From positions 124,001 to 188,000 of the forward strand of contig CAVTHV010000016.1 of NCBI GenBank assembly GCA_963734595.1: a DNA stretch of 64,000 bases. The letters run 5' to 3'. Source of the stretch: CAKKQX01 sp963734595 (lineage in GTDB: Bacteria; Pseudomonadota; Gammaproteobacteria; Burkholderiales; SG8-41). The position numbers and the translations under genes are program-made. Of this stretch, positions 44,336-53,850 are shown piece by piece. The stretch's first letter is position 1. Every line of letters begins with the position of its first letter. The notes beneath the pieces were generated by a model that worked only from the letters and a program-made list of their open reading frames with translations, searched no databases and was not told where the DNA came from.

Positions 44336-45241
44336 CTGACTCTCTCCAGATGCTTCGCAGATCGCCCTCGCCCCTCCCACGATCCGCGGCGTCTGCCGCT
44401 GGATTTCATCCGGATCGACGTAAAACCGCGGTAAATCCCGCAGCGCTTCGACCGCCGAAGCCCGCCACTCCGCGACGAACTCCTTCTCCCCGCCCGCCGA
44501 ACCGCCGCCGAGGATGACCTCGGGCCGCGCCGCCAGCACCGCTTCGGTCGAAACCTGCGGCGTCAGCGCCGGTGCGCCGGCGAACACGTTGCGCCCGCCG
44601 CACAGGGCGATCACGTCGCTGATGATGTGGTTGCCATTGATCGTGAGAAGCGGCCGGTGCCAGATCTCGTAGAACACGCGCAGCGGCGGACGCCCGCCGT
44701 ATTTCTCGCGCAGTTCGTTGATTTCATTGTTAAATTTGTCATTCACTTGCTGCGCGACGCGCTCCGTTCCTGCCAGCACGCCCACCGCGCGCACGAGGCG
44801 CGGGATGTCCGCGAGCCGCGCGGGTTCGGTGACGAACACCGGGAAACCGAGCTGCTCGAGCCGCGCCACGTCGCTCACCTGATTGCCGCTCTTCCACGCC
44901 AGGATGAGATCCGGTTTGAGCGCGAGGATGCGCTCGAGATCGACGCGCGAACCGTCACCCACGCGCGGCAGGCGCCTGGCCGCCTCGGGAAAATCGCTGA
45001 ACCGTGCGACGCCGACCAGCCGCCCGCCGGCGCCTGCGGCAAACACGATCTCGGCAAGATGCGGCGCGAGCGTCACGATGCGCTGCGCCGGAGCAGGCAG
45101 CGCGAACGCGTTGCCGCGATCGTCGGTCACTGACGACGCCGCGGCCGCAACCTGTTGCAGCAGCAGCGCGGCGCCGAGCGCGAAAACGGCGCGGCGCCAC
45201 AGGCGCGGCCGGGTCCGGTATTGCAAGTCGGGGGATAACAC
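44300..45241 (-). CDS. Cobalamin-binding ABC transporter substrate protein, BtuF-like
   Basis: A 313-residue exported protein with an N-terminal signal (RRAVFALGAALLLQQVAAAA) and a periplasmic binding fold of the BtuF/FepB type: RIVTLAPHLAEIVFAAGAGGRLVGV, KPDLILAWKSGNQ, REKYGGRPPLRVFYEIWHRPLLTIN. The core ends near GGARAICEAS. The final residues KKPPRRQKIKK are encoded by CGCCAAGA-type repeat words and are probably not part of the ancestral protein. The permease and ATPase partners are not in the window. Confidence 0.85.
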   Translation of the reverse strand: MLSPDLQYRTRPRLWRRAVFALGAALLLQQVAAAASSVTDDRGNAFALPAPAQRIVTLAPHLAEIVFAAGAGGRLVGVARFSDFPEAARRLPRVGDGSRVDLERILALKPDLILAWKSGNQVSDVARLEQLGFPVFVTEPARLADIPRLVRAVGVLAGTERVAQQVNDKFNNEINELREKYGGRPPLRVFYEIWHRPLLTINGNHIISDVIALCGGRNVFAGAPALTPQVSTEAVLAARPEVILGGGSAGGEKEFVAEWRASAVEALRDLPRFYVDPDEIQRQTPRIVGGARAICEASGESQKKPPRRQKIKK

Positions 45242-45274
45242 CGCTACGGCGTAAAACCGGGGATGGAAGAGAGA

Positions 45275-45811
45275 CTACCTCTCCATGTACTTGAGCAGCT
45301 TGGCGCTGGTCTGGCGCAGCCGCAGCGACAGCATGCTGACCAGCTTGACCAGGATCTTGGAACCGAGCTCGGGATGGTCGAGGATGATTTTCGCCATGTT
45401 GTCGCGGGTGAGCACGGCGAAGGTGGTGGTTTGCGTCGCGAGACAGGTGGCGAACCGCGGCTCGCCGTCGATCATCGACATCTCGCCCAGCGTCATGCCC
45501 GGCCCGACGCTGGTCATGTGCTGCTGCTCCATGCGCACGCCCTTCTTGAGGATGTCGACCTCGCCCTCGATGATCAGCAGCATGTAATCGCCGGAATCGC
45601 TTTCGCGGATGATGACCTCGCCCGGCTGCGCGCGGTAGACGTCCATGTAGCCCGCCAGAAACGAGATGTCTTCGCGGCTGAACTCGGCAAAAAACGGCGA
45701 CCGCCCGACCAGGCCGTAGATCTGGTCGGTCAGGGCCGTTCCGCTGCCGACCCGCTCGAGGTTGAGCAGCCGGTTCTGATCGGAAGCGGTTTCAGATTCA
45801 TCCTGCGCCAT
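45275..45811 (-). CDS. Cyclic nucleotide-binding domain protein
   Basis: A 178-residue protein consisting of one cNMP-binding domain (residues ~30-150; PGEVIIRESDSGDYMLLIIEGEVDI, GMTLGEMSMIDGEPRFATCLA) and a C-terminal helix. There is no helix-turn-helix, so it is not a Crp-type DNA-binding regulator. The conserved GE...R-A phosphate cassette (GEMSMIDGEPRFA) is present, so nucleotide binding is plausible. A possible link to the adenylate cyclase at 56573 is only inference. Confidence 0.85.
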   Translation of the reverse strand: MAQDESETASDQNRLLNLERVGSGTALTDQIYGLVGRSPFFAEFSREDISFLAGYMDVYRAQPGEVIIRESDSGDYMLLIIEGEVDILKKGVRMEQQHMTSVGPGMTLGEMSMIDGEPRFATCLATQTTTFAVLTRDNMAKIILDHPELGSKILVKLVSMLSLRLRQTSAKLLKYMER

Positions 45812-45908
45812 TTTGCTCGCCCATCGTCATCAACGATTATCGGGAAAAGCGCCAGCCCCGGTCCAGTTCAAACGCCGCCCCGGGAAAACGGCGGCCACCC
45901 GCAGCGCG

Positions 45909-46979
<1,071 letters not shown>

Positions 46980-47026
46980 GTCAGTCCAAAGCTTGTGAAA
47001 TCAACGCATTATAGCAGGATGCGGGA

Positions 47027-47146
47027 AGAGTGAGCGAGTGGGCGGAGGGTTGAGTGGATAGTGGGGAACAGGCGAGCAGCAGAATAGCGGCGCGCGAAGC
47101 GCTCGCTCTTTCCATTCACCATTCACTCATTTACTATTCACTGCTG
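47027..47146. repeat. Inverted word repeat, GAGTGAGCGAGTGG family
   Basis: Left words GAGTGAGCGAGTGGGCGG and GTTGAGTGGATAGTGG (47028-47063) face right words CCATTCACCATTCACTC and TTTACTATTCACTG (47111-47145). It fills the gap between tldD and aroG. Confidence 0.65.
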
Positions 47147-47148
47147 TT

Positions 47149-48624
47149 CTAGACGGTGCCGCCGACGGTCAACCCGTCGATCCTCAGGGTCGGCTGGCCG
47201 ACCCCGACCGGCACGCTCTGGCCTTCCTTGCCGCAGGTGCCCACGCCCGGATCGAGCGCGAGGTCGTTGCCGATCATCGTCACGCGGGTGAGCGCGTCCG
47301 GGCCATTGCCGATCAGCGTCGCGCCCTTGACCGGGTAGGTGAGCTTGCCGTCCTCGATCATGTAGGCTTCGGAGGCGGAAAACACGAATTTGCCGTTGGT
47401 GATGTCGACCTGGCCGCCGCCGAAATTGACCGCGTACAGGCCGTTCTTGACCGAGGCGATGATCTCCCCGGGATCGCTGCCGCCGTTGAGCATGTAGGTA
47501 TTGGTCATGCGCGGCATCGGGATGTGCGCGTACGACTCGCGCCGGCCGTTGCCGGTCGGGGCCACTTTCATCAGCCGCGCATTGAGGCTGTCCTGCAGAT
47601 AGCTTTTCAACACGCCGTTTTCGATCAGCACGTTGCACTGCGTCGGGTTGCCTTCGTCATCGACGTTGAGCGAGCCGCGCCGCTGCGCCATGGTGCCGTC
47701 GTCGACTACGGTAACGCCGGCCGCGGCGACGCGCTCGCCGATGCGGCCGCTGAAGGCCGAGGTGCCTTTGCGGTTGAAATCGCCCTCGAGCCCGTGGCCG
47801 ATCGCCTCGTGCAGCAGCACGCCCGGCCAGCCCGGGCCCAGCACCACGGTCATCGTCCCCGCCGGCGCCGGCCGCGCATCGAGATTGACGAGGGCCTGAT
47901 CCACCGCTTTTTTTGCGTAGTCCTGCAGCACGGCATCGGTGAAATACGCGTAGTCGAAGCGCCCGCCGCCGCCGGCGCTGCCCTGCTCGCGCCGGCCGCC
48001 CTGCTCGACGATGACCTGCAATGACACCCGCACCAGGGGCCGCACGTCGGCAGCCGTCACGCCGTCGCTGCGCGCCACCAGAACCACTTCGTATTCGCCG
48101 GCAAGATAGGCCATCACCTGGGTCACGCGCGGGTCGAGCGCGCGGGCCTGACGCTCCAGCCGTTCCAGCAGCGCAACCTTGTCCTGGTCTTTGAGACTGG
48201 CCAGCGGATCGCGCGGCAGATACAGCTGGTGTCCGTCGTTGCGCCTGATCACCTGCGCCGATCCGCCGCTGCCCTGGCGCGCGATGGCGCGCGTCGCCTG
48301 TGCCGCCGTGGAAAGCGCGCCGAGACTGATGTCGTCGGAAAACGCAAACGCGGTTTTCTCGCCGCTGACCGCGCGCACGCCCACGCCCTGGTCGATGCTG
48401 AAGCTGCCGGACTTGACGATGCCTTCCTCGAGGCTCCACGATTCGCTGCGGCTGTACTGAAAATAGAGATCGGCGTAATCGACGCGGTGCGCCATGATCT
48501 CGCCGAACACCGACTGCAGCCGGTTGCCGTCGAGCGCGTAGGGGGCGAGCAGGATTTCGTTCGCCGTCGCGAACGGGGTTTCGAGCTTCGGCTTACTGGC
48601 TTGCGGTCTGGTCTCTTGCTTCAC
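47149..48624 (-). CDS. tldD: TldD metalloprotease
   Basis: TldD, with TldE/PmbA, trims modified peptides and antitoxins. The 491-residue protein has the zinc motif HExxxH in VLLHEAIGHGLEGDFNRKG and the conserved downstream cysteine region GVGTCGKEGQSVPVGVGQP. The N-terminal DYADLYFQYSRSESWSLEEGIVKSG is typical. The N-terminal ~15 residues are not conserved. It lies next to a nitrilase-family gene, a usual pairing in Betaproteobacteria. Confidence 0.95.
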   Translation of the reverse strand: MKQETRPQASKPKLETPFATANEILLAPYALDGNRLQSVFGEIMAHRVDYADLYFQYSRSESWSLEEGIVKSGSFSIDQGVGVRAVSGEKTAFAFSDDISLGALSTAAQATRAIARQGSGGSAQVIRRNDGHQLYLPRDPLASLKDQDKVALLERLERQARALDPRVTQVMAYLAGEYEVVLVARSDGVTAADVRPLVRVSLQVIVEQGGRREQGSAGGGGRFDYAYFTDAVLQDYAKKAVDQALVNLDARPAPAGTMTVVLGPGWPGVLLHEAIGHGLEGDFNRKGTSAFSGRIGERVAAAGVTVVDDGTMAQRRGSLNVDDEGNPTQCNVLIENGVLKSYLQDSLNARLMKVAPTGNGRRESYAHIPMPRMTNTYMLNGGSDPGEIIASVKNGLYAVNFGGGQVDITNGKFVFSASEAYMIEDGKLTYPVKGATLIGNGPDALTRVTMIGNDLALDPGVGTCGKEGQSVPVGVGQPTLRIDGLTVGGTV

Positions 48625-48719
48625 TGTGATCTCGATTCGGGCTCAATAGGTGTAACTGCCTGGATGACCGATTGTACATGGCACCGCATTGCCGGAATTC
48701 AACCGCGCCTGCATCCAGA

Positions 48720-49610
48720 TTAACACCGGTGCAGGGTGCGGTGGGTGAGCGCCGGCAGGCTCTGGCGCAGACGCCGGAGATGGTCGAGATTCACCCCGCC
48801 GATCACCACTCCGGAGCCGCGTGGCAGCCGGTCGAGCACCACGCCCCAGGGATCGACGATCATGGAATCGCCGTGCGTTTCGCGGCCGTTGATGTGGTAG
48901 CCGCCCTGCGCCGGCGCGAGCACATACGCGAGGTTTTCGATCGCGCGCGCCCGGATCAGGGTTTCCCAATGCGCCTTGCCGGTGGTTTCGGTGAAGGCCG
49001 AAGGCACCAGGATGATGTCGACTTCCTTCATCGCGCGGTAGAGCTCCGGGAAACGCAGGTCGTAGCAGATCGAGAGCCCGAGCCGCCCCACCGGCGAGTC
49101 GACGGTAACGACATCCGTGCCCGGCTCGATGGTGCGCTCCTCGCTGTAATTTTCCTCGCCCATCTTGAAGCCGAACAGGTGGATCTTGTCGTAGCGCGCG
49201 GCGAGCTTTCCCTTGTCGTCGAAGACCAGGCAGCTGTTGCGCACTTTGGTTGCCACCGATGACGTGAGCGGCACCGAGCCGCCGACCAGCCAGATTTTGT
49301 ATTTCTTCGCCGTTGCGGACAGGAACGCCTGTATCGGACCCTTGCCCTCTTCCTCGCGGATCGTCACCTTGTCGCGCTCGCGCATGCCCATGATGGCGAA
49401 ATACTCGGGCAGCGCGACGAGCTTCGCCCCGCGCTCCGCCGCAATCTCGATCAGGCGCCGCGCCTCGTTGAGATTGCCCTCGATATTGGACCCCGAGGCC
49501 ATCTGCACCGCCGCGATCCGCGCCAGTTCGGACTGCGGTCCGGCGACTTTGACATGGGGTTTCGCCTGCCCGAAAGAGGACTTTGGTCTGGGGCTCATGT
49601 AATTACTCAC
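48720..49610 (-). CDS. Carbon-nitrogen hydrolase (nitrilase superfamily, Nit type)
   Basis: A 296-residue hydrolase with the Glu-Lys-Cys triad: Glu in VALPEYFAIMG, Lys in YDKIHLFGF and Cys in SICYDLRFPELYR. It resembles Nit1/Nit2-type amidases, some of which hydrolyse deaminated glutathione. The N-terminus carries about 25 extra residues (PRPKSSFGQAKPHVKVAG); a later start cannot be excluded. It lies between tldD and the yhdP-linked small gene, same strand. Confidence 0.88.
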   Translation of the reverse strand: MSNYMSPRPKSSFGQAKPHVKVAGPQSELARIAAVQMASGSNIEGNLNEARRLIEIAAERGAKLVALPEYFAIMGMRERDKVTIREEEGKGPIQAFLSATAKKYKIWLVGGSVPLTSSVATKVRNSCLVFDDKGKLAARYDKIHLFGFKMGEENYSEERTIEPGTDVVTVDSPVGRLGLSICYDLRFPELYRAMKEVDIILVPSAFTETTGKAHWETLIRARAIENLAYVLAPAQGGYHINGRETHGDSMIVDPWGVVLDRLPRGSGVVIGGVNLDHLRRLRQSLPALTHRTLHRC

Positions 49611-49945
49611 GTCAGCACTTCAATGGTCAATGGTTCACCGGATTTCAAATCGTTTCTCAGACTGACGCGGCCGGTGTCGATGGCCAGCGCGATCAGCCAT
49701 GCACGCAACTCTTCGGCCTGCAGCATTGCTTCCTGTCCCGCCGCATGATGGATGAGCAGGCTCGCGCCGGGCTGCGCAAGATAAGCATCGACGGCCTGCC
49801 TGATCGCCGGCTGCCCGAGCATGGCCTGGCCGCTGCGCGGCCGGTCCCACAATTCGGGCGCCACCGGAAACGTCGGCCCGGCGCAGGCAAAAAACGCGGC
49901 ACCCGCCAAACTCCATCCGATGATCAATCTTAGCATGAGCTTCAT
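49607..49945 (-). CDS. Small exported protein of unknown function, coupled to yhdP
   Basis: A 112-residue protein with an N-terminal hydrophobic segment and a cysteine (LMLRLIIGWSLAGAAFFACAG) consistent with a lipoprotein signal, then WDRPRSGQAMLGQPAIRQAVDAYLAQPGA and LQAEELRAWLIALAIDTGRV. As sequenced it is fused in frame to the end of yhdP. The ATG at 49945 overlaps a TGA (ATGA) in the frame yhdP would have without one extra base near 49979, so I treat it as a separate, translationally coupled gene. I do not recognise a functional family. Confidence 0.6.
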   Translation of the reverse strand: MKLMLRLIIGWSLAGAAFFACAGPTFPVAPELWDRPRSGQAMLGQPAIRQAVDAYLAQPGASLLIHHAAGQEAMLQAEELRAWLIALAIDTGRVSLRNDLKSGEPLTIEVLT

Positions 49946-52900
49946 TGCGCCTTGCCCTGCTCCGGCACGTTTAGATACCCGACTTTCGATCACCTGCGGC
50001 TGGGCCCATGTTCCGGTCACGTCGTATTGGTACGACGCGATCTGATCGAGCGGATCCTTCAGCATCTTTTGCGCAAAGAAAGCGGCGACCCCGGCGACCG
50101 GACCGCCGATCAGCGCTCCCGCGATCGAGACGCCGTCGCTCAGGCTCGGCGTGATTTTGACGCGCAGCTTCTGGGTCTCCTGCGCCAGGTTCACCTCGCC
50201 GCTCATGACCACATGCGCCGCCGGGCCCCGGATGCGGAAGTTGTCGGTCGCCGCGATGCCCTTGCTGACATTGATGCCGCCCAGGATTTCGTCAAATGCG
50301 AAACCATCGCTGAAGATGTCGCGGAAATCAAGCGTGATGCGGCGCGGCAGCGCCTGCAGGCTCAGGATTCCGAGCAACTTGCCGATGCCCGGCTCGAGCT
50401 TGACGAACTGCCCCTTGGCCGCCTCGAGCATCAGATTCCCCGACAATCCGGGGTAATCGAAATCCTGCGGCCCGCCCGGCCAGGACAGCGTCCCCTGCAG
50501 CTTGGCGCTGCCGCCGCGCACGCCCTCCGGATAACCGAGACGCAGCAGCAGCTTGCCGATATCGCCGGTATCGAGCAGCAGATTGATCTGGGTGCGCGGC
50601 TGGCCGAGCCCGGTCTGCCAGGTGCCGTCGACCGCCAGCGTGTGGTCCGGGCTGGCAACGCGCAGCTTCTGGATGCGCCATTCGCGTTCCTCGGAAACCG
50701 CGTTCAACTCCAGGCTGCCAAGTTGCTTGTCCCTGATCTGAAACTGGTCGGCGGCGATATCCAGAGACGGCAGATCCTGCGTGCTGTCCGCCGCCCGCTG
50801 GGTCGCGCCTGCCGCCGCCTCCTCGATCGGGGGCGGGATGACGAGCTTCCTGAAACGCGCCGTGAGCTTGCCGCGGCCCTGCGGCTGCCATGTCACGCTG
50901 CCCGCCAGCTCGGGCCCCGCGATAGTCGAGTTCCAGACCCCGCCCTGCGCCGTGCCGTTGAGTGCAATGTCGTGAAAGCGCCGGTTGAATGCGTCGAGCG
51001 CGCCGACTTTGAGATCGATGCCGGAGAAATCGAGCGTGATGTCGTCCTTGCTTTTGCCGGCCAGCGCCATCCAGCGGTCGAAATCAAGGGTCTTGATGGA
51101 GCCGCTGATCGTCACGCCATCGCGCTCGGGCAGGGTCGCGGTGCCGCCGAAGCGGAGTTCGCCCCGGCGGATGATGCCGCGTTTGCCTTCGATGCGCCGC
51201 TGCACGACGGCGCTCAGAATATTGCCATAAGTGAGCGTAATCTGATCCTGCTGCGGCCCCAGGTATTTGCTCTCGTAGCGCGCCGCCACCGCTTCGCCGG
51301 CACTCTTGACGAGCGGCGCCGGCAGGTCGGAGGCAAGGCCCAGCAGGTTCGACTCGATCATGAGATCGGCGTTTTTCTTGCGCAGCACCAGGCTGCCGTT
51401 CCAGGCCGCCGTCCCGCGCAGATTCAGCATCCACGGCGGGGCGGTGCCGCCGGCCCGGCGTACGTTGTCGATGTTCACGCGGCCTTGCAGGATCATGCGC
51501 ACCGTGGAATCGCGCTGCGTGGCCGCGGTAATCGTCACCGGGCCGCCGAGAAAGATCCCGTTCGCATTCTTCACATGCACCGCGGATTCGGTGAATTCCA
51601 GCCGTCCGTTGACCTGTTCGACCGGCGGCAGCGCCGGGTCGCCGATGATGACATTGTTGATGAACTGGTAACTGCCGGCAACCTTGCTTTTGCCCTCGAC
51701 CGGCAGCGGCATTTCGAGCTTGAGCGCAAGCTTGCCGTTGCCCTGGGCGCTCATGCCCTCGGTAAACCGGTCGATCATCTCGTTCACCGGGCTTTTTTCG
51801 ATGAACGACAGAAATTCGCTGGTCGGACCTTCGGCCTCGCCCGTGACGCGCAGGATATTGTCGGCGCGCGCAAGATCGGGAATCTCGGCGTGAACCTTGG
51901 CGAGCCGGACGCCGAGAATGGTGGCCTGGCGCGCATTGACGTCCATGCGCTCGCCGCGGAAACTCACTTCGCCGGCGATGTTTTCGATTTTCGGCCAGCC
52001 GTCGCCATAATTCAGCTCACCGCCCGTGATTTTGGCCAGAACCTGGAACACGCCGCCCTTGCCTCCTGGAAACGGGAAGTCCGCGAGATTGCCCTTGAGC
52101 CGCAGCGACACGTCGTTCGACTGCCCCGCAAGGAATGCGTGGTCAAGCCAGTCGCGCGAGGTCTTGCTCAGTACCAGCGGAATATAGCGGCTGGTGTAGC
52201 GGCCGTCGGCACGCGTCAGACTGCCGGTCAGATCGATCAGTTTCCGGTCGCCGGACAGCATCCGATAGTTGCCGAAAAGGTTACCCGCAATATGTTGATT
52301 GGAAAAAGAGATACTGTTCAGCCTGAGCTCCGTATCGGCCCCGCTGCGCGCCCAGCCGATCTGCGCGGTGAGCGCATCGAACTGCAGCGGATCACGAAAT
52401 ACGAGCGGCATGTCGACCGTTGCGTTGCTGGTGTTCAGATAAAGCGCGCCCGCCTTTTCGTTGCCGTCGATATTGCCGCTGATCCCGGAAAAGCCGGGGA
52501 TCTTGCCAAAGCGGTTCATCGCCAGACTCTGGAACCGGCCGCGGACGCTGTACTGGCCCGGCTGCTGCCACTCGCCGCTCCAGCGCGCCACGACGTCGTA
52601 GAGGCTGCCCTTGGGGGCCAGATCCTGCAACTGCTTGCGGAACTCGGCGGACAGCGGCAGCTGGTCGGCCAGCGTCACCAGAGGCTGCAATTCAAGCGCG
52701 TTGGCCCGCAGCTCGCCGCCAGTCGGCGCACGGTCAACGCTCCCGGCCAGACGCAACAGGAAGTCCGCCGGCGGCAATACGAGCCCGCTGCGGGTCGTCA
52801 GCCCGAGCCGGGTGGTGGAAAACTCCGTTCCTGCCGCAGAAGTTTTCCACGCGACGCGGCCCGACAGCGTGGCGAGATCGAGCTCCGGCAAGTCGCCGGC

Positions 52901-53833
52901 GAGCCGGGTTCTGACGTCAGCCAGCCGCACATCGGCGATGATCTCGGTAAGCCGGTTATGGCTGAATCCCAGCCATGACCGCAGCGCGCCGGCGCCTTGC
53001 GGAATTTTGATCGGAAACGGCACCCAGGTATGCCACGCCGCGATATCGGCATAGTCGAGCTGGACGAAAAATTTGCCGTTCCAGTCCGCCAGCGCTTTGA
53101 CGCTTTCCCCCCGGAGATCGCCGCGGACATCGAGCGGCCCGGCGAGATGTTGCGGCGGCGTCGCGCGCAGGCCAAACCGGTGGCGATCGCCGCGATTCAC
53201 GATCTGCAGCGTGACGCGCTTCAGATCGAGCTGCGGCGCGCCGCGCATCTCATCGAGCCAGGACAGGGTGGCATCACGCACCACGACCTCGCGCTGGCGC
53301 AGCAGCCAGTCCGCAAACCCGTCGCCTTCTTCGGGCTTGCGGGTCATCGCGATGCCGGCGACCCAGATCGTGGCGCTGGCGTCGCGCCGGACATTGAGCA
53401 GCGGCTGGCGCACCTCGAGCGAGTAAAACCTGAGATCGATTGTCGCCAGCGAACGCCACGACAGCGTGCCGTTGATGCGCGGAAGTTCGAGCGCCGGCTG
53501 ATTTGCCGCGTCGAACACGGTGACGTTCTCGAGTACGAGTTCGGGACGTATGCCATCCCAGTTGGCGGAAATCTTGCCGATGGTGATGCGCTGGCTGGCG
53601 GCCCGGCTAACCGCCTGCGCGATATCGTCCCGGTATTGCTCGATGTTGGGCAGCACCCAATAGCGCAGACCCAGAACGATGGCGGCGAACGCGAAACCGG
53701 CGCCCAGTATGGCCCATGTCAGCGCGCGGTAGACCCAGATCGAACTGATATGCAGCCATTTGAGCTTGGCGGGAATCGGCACGTTTTGCCTGAAAAATGA
53801 AAAAATGCGATAGTCAAACAACAATTTAGCCAT
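49942..53833 (-). CDS. yhdP: YhdP family protein (AsmA-like, TIGR02099); apparent frameshift near its 3' end
   Basis: A very long (~1,296 aa) envelope protein with an N-terminal membrane anchor (residues ~30-60; WVYRALTWAILGAGFAFAAIVLG) and a long beta-rich AsmA-type repeat region, ending in the conserved C-terminal GEVNLAQETQKLRVKITPSLSDG and IASYQYDVTGTW. The family is implicated in phospholipid transport to the outer membrane. One extra base near 49979 (CGGG) carries the frame through the normal end; without it the protein ends YLNVPEQGKAQ at TGA 49944-49942. The start codon is only 17 bp from the divergent glnE start, so the real start may be slightly downstream. Confidence 0.85.
53786..53814 (+). 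promoter_or_regulatory. Possible sigma-70 promoter for glnE inside the yhdP 5' end
   Basis: TTGCCT (53786-53791) and GATAGT (53809-53814) are separated by 17 bases, each matching 4 of 6 consensus positions. The glnE ATG is ~37 bp downstream. The divergent start codons leave only 17 bp, so the glnE promoter must overlap yhdP coding sequence. Confidence 0.3.
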
Positions 53834-53850
53834 TTTACCCCGATTACCCT

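Noticed and set aside
43434..45300. Cobalamin riboswitch near the adenosyltransferase and BtuF-like genes
   Set aside because: No B12-box-like sequence was seen in the short upstream gaps, which are filled by repeat words or are too short.
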